A DNA stretch of 10,425 bases from a bacterium. GTDB taxonomy: Bacteria > Vulcanimicrobiota > Vulcanimicrobiia > Vulcanimicrobiales > SCRA01. The position numbers were made by a program, and so were the translations under genes. Each line of letters begins with the position of its first letter. Positions within the stretch are counted from its first letter, which is position 1. This document shows positions 6,253 through 10,425 of this stretch, piece by piece. Under the pieces are notes generated by a model. It was not told the DNA's origin. It worked only from the letters and a program-made list of their open reading frames with translations, and did not search any database. The stretch spans positions 1-10,425 of the forward strand of contig JAGWST010000413.1 in assembly GCA_028869325.1 (NCBI GenBank), written 5' to 3'.

Positions 6253-7761
6253 ATGCCGTACACGACGGTAAAACCACTGGAGCTCGTCGACTACCACCTC
6301 TACATTGACGGCCACTTTCAGCATGCGCAGAGCGATGGACGTCTCCCCGTGATCGATCCAGCGACGGGCGAGCAATGGGCGACGATCGCCGATGCAGGGG
6401 CAAAGGACGTCGAAGCGGCCGTCTTCGCGGCACGAGCGAGTTTCGAGGGCACCTGGGCGAAGACGACGCCCGCCGCGCGCGGACGGCTCTTGCACCGCCT
6501 GGCCGACGCGATCGAGCGGCACGCCGACCGGCTGGCCGGATTCGAGGTGCGCGACAACGGCAAGCTCTTGCGCGAGATGCTCGCGCAGCTCAAGGCCGTG
6601 CCCAACTGGTATCGCTACTACGCGGGCCTGGCCGACAAGGTCCACGGCCGGACGGTGCCCATGGAGCGGCCCACGCTCTTCAACTACACCCTCCGCGAGC
6701 CGTTCGGAGTGGTCGCCTGCATCACACCCTGGAACTCACCTCTGCTGTTGGCGGGCTTCACTATCGCTCCGGCGCTCGCCGCGGGTAACACCATCGTGCT
6801 CAAGCCCAGCGAGCACGCCTCCGTCTCCTCGCTGGAGTTCGCGCGATGCTTCGAGGAGGCGGGCTTTCCGCCCGGCGTCTTCAATGTGGTGACGGGCGGA
6901 GGCGCAACGGCTGGAAGCGCGCTGGTAGGCCATCGCGGCGTCGACCGGGTGGTCTTCACAGGCAGCGGTAACGCGGGTGCGCGCGTGGCGGCCAACGCCG
7001 TCAGCCACTTCGCCGAGGTGACGCTCGAGCTGGGAGGCAAATCGCCGAACATCATCTTCGAGGATGCTCCACTCGACGCCGCCGTCTCCGGCATCCTCGC
7101 CGGAATCTTCGCCGCCAGCGGGCAGACGTGCATCGCCGGCTCGCGCGCGTTGATCCACCGTTCAGTCTACCAGGAGGTGTTGGAACGGCTGCGCGATCGA
7201 GTGGGGCGTATTCGTCTGGGACCCCCAATGGATGCGGAGACGGAGATGGGACCGATCGCCAACCAGCCGCAGTACCAGAAAGTGACCTCGTACGTCGAGG
7301 CGGCCAAGAGCGAAGGGGCGAGGCTGGTGGCCGGCGGATGTCCCGCGCGCTCCGCCGGGCTCGAGAAGGGGCTGTACTACGAGCCTACGGTGTTCGCCGA
7401 TGTGCGCAACGAGATGCGGATCGCGCGCGAGGAGGTCTTCGGTCCGGTGCTTGCGCTCATCCCCTTCGAGAGCGAGGCGGAGGCGCTGAGAGTGGCCAAT
7501 GACACGGAGTTCGGCTTAGCCGCGGGGATCTGGACGAAGGATCTGGGCCGCGCGCATCGGCTTTCTCGCGCGCTGCGTGCGGGAACGGTGTGGGTCAACA
7601 CCTATCGTGCGCTCTCGCCGAACATGCCGTTCGGCGGATACAAGTCCAGTGGGATCGGCCGCGAGAACGGCGCCGACGCAATCCACGACTTCACGCGCGT
7701 GAAGAGCGTGTGGGTGGAGACGGAGCCCGTCGCCGGCGACCCCTTCACGATCAAGCTCTGA
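6253..7761 (+). CDS. NAD(P)+-dependent aldehyde dehydrogenase
   Basis: A 502-residue cytoplasmic enzyme of the ALDH superfamily, which oxidises an aldehyde to a carboxylic acid. Seen in order: YIDGHF near residue 17; the cofactor and active-site stretch ITPWNSP with Asn161; KPSEHAS with Lys184 and Glu187; FTGSGNAG (about 235-242), where most relatives have FTGSTEVG; the general base Glu259 in LELGGKSPN; the catalytic Cys293 in GQTCIAGSR; EEVFGPVL near 393; and PFGGYKSSGIGRENG near the C-terminus. All catalytic residues and the full length are present. It is divergent from the gntR operon across a 93-bp control region, so co-regulation is likely. It could finish the oxidation of an aldehyde made by the hydroxyacid dehydrogenase. 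Its exact aldehyde cannot be inferred, and no acyl-CoA-forming motif points to a CoA product. Confidence 0.96.
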   Translation: MPYTTVKPLELVDYHLYIDGHFQHAQSDGRLPVIDPATGEQWATIADAGAKDVEAAVFAARASFEGTWAKTTPAARGRLLHRLADAIERHADRLAGFEVRDNGKLLREMLAQLKAVPNWYRYYAGLADKVHGRTVPMERPTLFNYTLREPFGVVACITPWNSPLLLAGFTIAPALAAGNTIVLKPSEHASVSSLEFARCFEEAGFPPGVFNVVTGGGATAGSALVGHRGVDRVVFTGSGNAGARVAANAVSHFAEVTLELGGKSPNIIFEDAPLDAAVSGILAGIFAASGQTCIAGSRALIHRSVYQEVLERLRDRVGRIRLGPPMDAETEMGPIANQPQYQKVTSYVEAAKSEGARLVAGGCPARSAGLEKGLYYEPTVFADVRNEMRIAREEVFGPVLALIPFESEAEALRVANDTEFGLAAGIWTKDLGRAHRLSRALRAGTVWVNTYRALSPNMPFGGYKSSGIGRENGADAIHDFTRVKSVWVETEPVAGDPFTIKL

Positions 7762-7762
7762 C

Positions 7763-7988
7763 TCCCGGTCGCGCCCCTCGAAGGGATCGATCTCGCCGAC
7801 GTCGCGGAGAGGCTGCCCGAGGAGCTCTCGGGAGGCCAGGCGCAACGCGTCGCCTTTGCACGGGCGCTGGTTGCATCCCCGGCGCTGCTTCTCGAAGACG
7901 AACGCTCGAGGGGACGCCGACCGCGCTTCGTTGCGGCGCGCAGATGACAGCAGTCGACTCGATGGTCTTGCATCTCGAAGGTAAGTAA
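7763..7988 (+). pseudogene. Relic of an ABC-transporter ATPase (signature and Walker B region)
   Basis: Directly after the aldehyde dehydrogenase stop, the same frame reads [20 protein letters not shown] (from about 7774), continuing into [20 protein letters not shown] and then EDE. This is an ABC signature motif (LSGGQ at 7825-7839) and a Walker B strand with its catalytic Glu (7882-7902). The next residues are RSRGRR rather than PTGALD, and that frame stops at 7945-7947. In another frame, TPTALR (about 7914-7931) resembles PTGALD, and MVLHLEGK before a TAA at 7986-7988 resembles the usual C-terminal DRVLHLEDGK. The relic thus shows a frameshift, loss of about 30 or more codons including the H-switch, and complete loss of the Walker A half. 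The motif pattern is closest to the LolD/MacB group. It matches neither neighbouring ABC system. The C-terminal match is weaker than the signature match. Confidence 0.75.
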
Positions 7989-8004
7989 GCGGAAGATGAG
8001 GCCG

Positions 8005-9126
8005 CTAGCCGGCCCGCCGGGCGAAGCGGACGCTGGCAACGACGATCAACGCAAAGCCGAGTGCCATCATCGCGGTCACCGACGGCCACAGCGCGTCGAG
8101 CCCCGCGCCTCGCAGGACGATTCCGCGCAGGATCTCCAGGAAGTAGGTCAACGGGATCAGATACCCGATCCACTGCATCAGCGGCGGCATGAGGTCGCGC
8201 TCGAAAAAGAAGCCCGAAAGCAATATCGAGGGCATCGTCAAGGCGAACGTCATCAGCATCGCCTGGACCTGCGTGCGGGCAACCGCCGAGACCAACAGGC
8301 CTAGGCCCAGCGCGGAAAGCAGAAATCCCAGTCCCAGCGCAAGCAAGAGGCCCAGACTCCCGGCGATCGGCACGTTGAAGATCCAACGCATCGCCCCTAA
8401 GACCAAGAGAAAGTCGATGAAGCCGATCGCCACATAGGGCGCGATCTTTCCGAGCATCACCGCAAGCGGCCCGATAGGTGTGACCAGCAGTTGATCGAGC
8501 GTGCCGCGCTCCCGCTCTCCAACGATCGAGAGCGACATCAGGAAGATGGTGATCACCTGCATGATCACGCCGATCAGCCCGGGAACTAAGAAATTCGCAC
8601 TACGCAGGCTCGGGTTGAAGAGCATCCGCGGGCGCACGTCGACCAGCGTGGGACGCACGCGACCCGGGCCGAACGATGCCTGGAGCGCCGTTCCTATGGA
8701 CGTGGCGGCGCCGTAAGCCTCTTGAGCGATGCTGGAATCCGAGCCATCGATCAGCACTTGCAGCATTCCGGGGCGTCCTGCCAAGATGTCGGCCGTAAAC
8801 TCGGGGGCAACGTCAAAACCGACGCGGACGCGCCCGGCGACGATCAGGGCGCGCAGCTCCGCACGAGACCGGGCCTGGCGGACCAAGTCGAACTCGCCAG
8901 AGGCCCGTAGAGCATCGAGCGCACGAACGGCAAGGGCTCCACGGTCCTCGTCGAGGAACGCGGACCCGATGTGCTCTACCTTGGTGTTGATCGCGTATCC
9001 GAACAGGAGAAGCTGAACGATCGGCAAGAGCAGCGCCAGGGCGAGCGTGGTCGGATCGCGAGCGACGTGAATCATCTCCTTGTACAGCATCGCGCCGAAA
9101 CCGCGCAGATTGGCGGCGCTCCTCAC
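8005..9126 (-). CDS. ABC-2 type permease of a YbhS/YbhR-like exporter
   Basis: A 373-residue inner-membrane permease. Topology seen: a cytoplasmic N-terminus with KEMIHVARDP (about 16-25), a first membrane helix at about 27-46, a large extracytoplasmic domain at about 47-175, then about five helices between 178 and 367. The family-typical GERERGTLDQLLVTPI lies at about 203-218, and a FFFERDLMPPLMQWIGYLIPLTYFLE block at about 307-331. These are hallmarks of the YhhJ/YbhR/YbhS group, which exports drugs or other hydrophobic compounds. The start is GTG at 9124-9126, overlapping the ATPase stop (GTGA), with only a weak GAAG upstream, so translation is probably coupled; an ATG at residue 13 is the alternative. 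E. coli-type operons have two permeases; only one follows here, so it may act as a homodimer. Confidence 0.93.
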   Translation of the reverse strand: MRSAANLRGFGAMLYKEMIHVARDPTTLALALLLPIVQLLLFGYAINTKVEHIGSAFLDEDRGALAVRALDALRASGEFDLVRQARSRAELRALIVAGRVRVGFDVAPEFTADILAGRPGMLQVLIDGSDSSIAQEAYGAATSIGTALQASFGPGRVRPTLVDVRPRMLFNPSLRSANFLVPGLIGVIMQVITIFLMSLSIVGERERGTLDQLLVTPIGPLAVMLGKIAPYVAIGFIDFLLVLGAMRWIFNVPIAGSLGLLLALGLGFLLSALGLGLLVSAVARTQVQAMLMTFALTMPSILLSGFFFERDLMPPLMQWIGYLIPLTYFLEILRGIVLRGAGLDALWPSVTAMMALGFALIVVASVRFARRAG

Positions 9127-10070
9127 GTCTTCGCACGACCCCGAGTCAAAGCCACGAAGACGTCCTCGAGCGAGGCGTCGATCCGGGAGACCTCTCCGAT
9201 ACCCTTCGAGGCACCGCCGATGTCGCTCCCGAGGCGATCCGCTGCGATGTCGTCCCGCACGATCACATGGAGCTCGCGGCCGAAGATGGTCACGTCGCGC
9301 ACGTACGGAAGCGAGCGCGAGCTCGCGAACGCCTCCATCACCCGCTCGGTCTCGACGCGATAGCGCAGCGTCCCTGGCTCATCGACCCCCGGGAGAAGGC
9401 GTAGCTCCTCGAGCGTACCGCAAGCGATCAAGTCTCCATCGTAGATGTATCCCACGCGTGAACAGCGCTCCGCTTCGTCCATGTAGTGGGTCGTCACGAA
9501 GAGGGTGACGCCCTTTTGCGCCAAGGCGTAGAGAAGGTCCCAGAGCTCGCGGCGCGCCACCGGATCGATGCCTGCAGTCGGCTCATCGAGAAAGAGCACG
9601 CGCGGCTCGTGGAGGAGCGCGGTCGCCAATGCCAACCGCTGCTTCAACCCGCCGGAGAGCGTTCCGGCAAGCTGACGGAGGAACGGCTCCACGCCCGTCA
9701 ATCGGGCCACTTCCTGGGCACGCCGCTCCCGCTGCGCAGAGCCCAGCCGGTAGGCGCGCCCGTAGAACTCGAGATTCTGCGCAACCGTGAGATCTTCGTA
9801 AAGCGCAAACGACTGAGACATGTAGCCGATGGACTGCCTCACCTGCTCACCCTGGGTCGCCACATCGAAGCCGGCCACCCGCCCCTGCCCCGCCGACGGC
9901 CGCACGAGGCCGCACAGCATCTTGATCGTGGTCGACTTGCCGCTTCCGTTGGGGCCCAGGAAACCGAAGATCGCCCCGCGCTCGATCTCGAGGGAGAGCG
10001 CTCGCACGACCTCCCGCATGCCGTAGCGCTTCGTAAGCCCTTGCGCCGCGATCGCGGAGCCGGCGCTCAC
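9123..10070 (-). CDS. ABC exporter ATP-binding protein (YbhF-like, single nucleotide-binding domain)
   Basis: A 315-residue cytoplasmic ATPase that would drive the downstream ABC-2 permease. Seen: Walker A GPNGSGKST at about 39-47; Q-loop Gln86 followed by SFALYEDLTV; signature LSGGLKQR at about 138-145; Walker B VLFLDEPTAGID at about 158-169; and H-switch His195 in TTHYMDEAERC. A C-terminal domain from about residue 235 ends with the SLEDVFVALTRG motif common in drug-export ATPases of this class. YbhF itself is a tandem two-domain protein of nearly twice this length, so this is a single-domain version. The start is GTG at 10068-10070, overlapping the stop of the HlyD-type gene (GTGA), without a clear ribosome binding site. 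The substrate is unknown. Confidence 0.95.
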   Translation of the reverse strand: MSAGSAIAAQGLTKRYGMREVVRALSLEIERGAIFGFLGPNGSGKSTTIKMLCGLVRPSAGQGRVAGFDVATQGEQVRQSIGYMSQSFALYEDLTVAQNLEFYGRAYRLGSAQRERRAQEVARLTGVEPFLRQLAGTLSGGLKQRLALATALLHEPRVLFLDEPTAGIDPVARRELWDLLYALAQKGVTLFVTTHYMDEAERCSRVGYIYDGDLIACGTLEELRLLPGVDEPGTLRYRVETERVMEAFASSRSLPYVRDVTIFGRELHVIVRDDIAADRLGSDIGGASKGIGEVSRIDASLEDVFVALTRGRAKT

Positions 10071-10425
10071 GGGGCCGCGACCTCGACGGTCGTCCCGCCG
10101 TAGATCATGCGCTTCGGATCGTGGATGCGGATCTTGACGCCGAAGACGAGATCCCCGCGATCCTCGGCGGTCTGGACGTTGCGTGGCGTGAACTGCGCAT
10201 TCGTATCTACTTCTTCGATCGTACCGTTGAAACGGCGTCCCGCCAGCGCGTCGGAGCGCACCTCGACTCCGCGCCCAACCACGAAGGAGCCAAGGGCGCG
10301 TTGCGGGACGTAGATGCGTACGTACGGATCGAGGAACTCATCGACGACGGCGACTGCCGCTCCAGGCTCCACGATGTCTCCGGGGCGCAGATCGAGGTTC
10401 CGCAGCACGCCGTCCGCCGGCGCGC
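10067..10425 (-). CDS. HlyD/YbhG-like membrane fusion protein, partial (N-terminus off the right edge)
   Basis: The last 118 or so codons of a periplasmic adaptor that links an inner-membrane ABC exporter to the outer membrane. The frame is open to the window edge. Seen: APADGVLRNLDLRPGDIVEP, the second half of a biotinyl-lipoyl-like domain; a beta-barrel region (DPYVRIYVPQRALGSFVVGRGVEVR); and the block AQFTPRNVQTAEDRGDLVFG, continuing into VKIRI, which is characteristic of the YbhG group. The C-terminus ends YGGTTVEVAAP, where relatives often have a PGM-type turn. It overlaps the ATPase gene by 4 bp. The missing N-terminus should hold a signal or anchor and the coiled-coil hairpin. Context: first visible gene of the adaptor-ATPase-permease exporter operon, whose promoter lies outside the window. 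Confidence 0.92.
   Translation of the reverse strand, partial: APADGVLRNLDLRPGDIVEPGAAVAVVDEFLDPYVRIYVPQRALGSFVVGRGVEVRSDALAGRRFNGTIEEVDTNAQFTPRNVQTAEDRGDLVFGVKIRIHDPKRMIYGGTTVEVAAP

Noticed and set aside
7811..7837. Hairpin (CCCGAG stem with GAGCT loop, extended by GGC/GCC) considered as a terminator between the convergent operons
   Set aside because: No T-run follows on either strand, and the sequence coincides with the codons for the LSGGQ motif of the relic ATPase, which explains it. I see no convincing intrinsic terminator in 7762-8004.

Overview
The window is GC-rich bacterial chromosome (roughly 60-65% G+C by eye) with tightly packed genes, several of them overlapping by a few bases, and GTG starts. 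A HlyD-type periplasmic adaptor at the right edge suggests a Gram-negative (diderm) cell. I cannot name the species. No tRNA, rRNA, CRISPR array, transposase or phage gene is visible.

Region 1 (1-6159, all minus strand) looks like one long operon. In transcription order it encodes a GntR/FCD-family regulator, a small SCP2-like protein, an alpha/beta hydrolase, a 3-hydroxyisobutyrate-dehydrogenase-type beta-hydroxyacid dehydrogenase, and then a branched-chain-amino-acid-type (HAAT/Liv) ABC importer: periplasmic binding protein, LivH, LivM and the first 86 codons of LivG. LivG runs off the left edge, and a LivF would be expected beyond it.

Region 2 (6160-6252) is a 93-bp divergent control region. 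It carries a perfect TTGACA -35 for the regulator operon, an imperfect 24-bp dyad that is a candidate GntR operator, and a -10-like element plus a strong ribosome binding site for an NAD(P)+-dependent aldehyde dehydrogenase transcribed rightward (6253-7761). Importer, hydrolase, hydroxyacid dehydrogenase and aldehyde dehydrogenase fit a compact uptake-and-oxidation module for a carboxylate, ester or amide-like compound. The substrate cannot be read from the sequence.

Region 3 (7762-8004) is the longest intergenic stretch. It is not empty: it holds a decayed piece of an ABC-transporter ATPase on the plus strand, with the LSGGQ signature and half of Walker B still legible, followed by a frameshift and an internal loss.

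Region 4 (8005-10425, minus strand) is a second, unrelated operon: the end of a HlyD/YbhG-like membrane fusion protein, a single-domain ABC ATPase and one ABC-2 permease. These form a YbhG-YbhF-YbhS-type exporter. Both junctions are GTGA overlaps, so translation is probably coupled.
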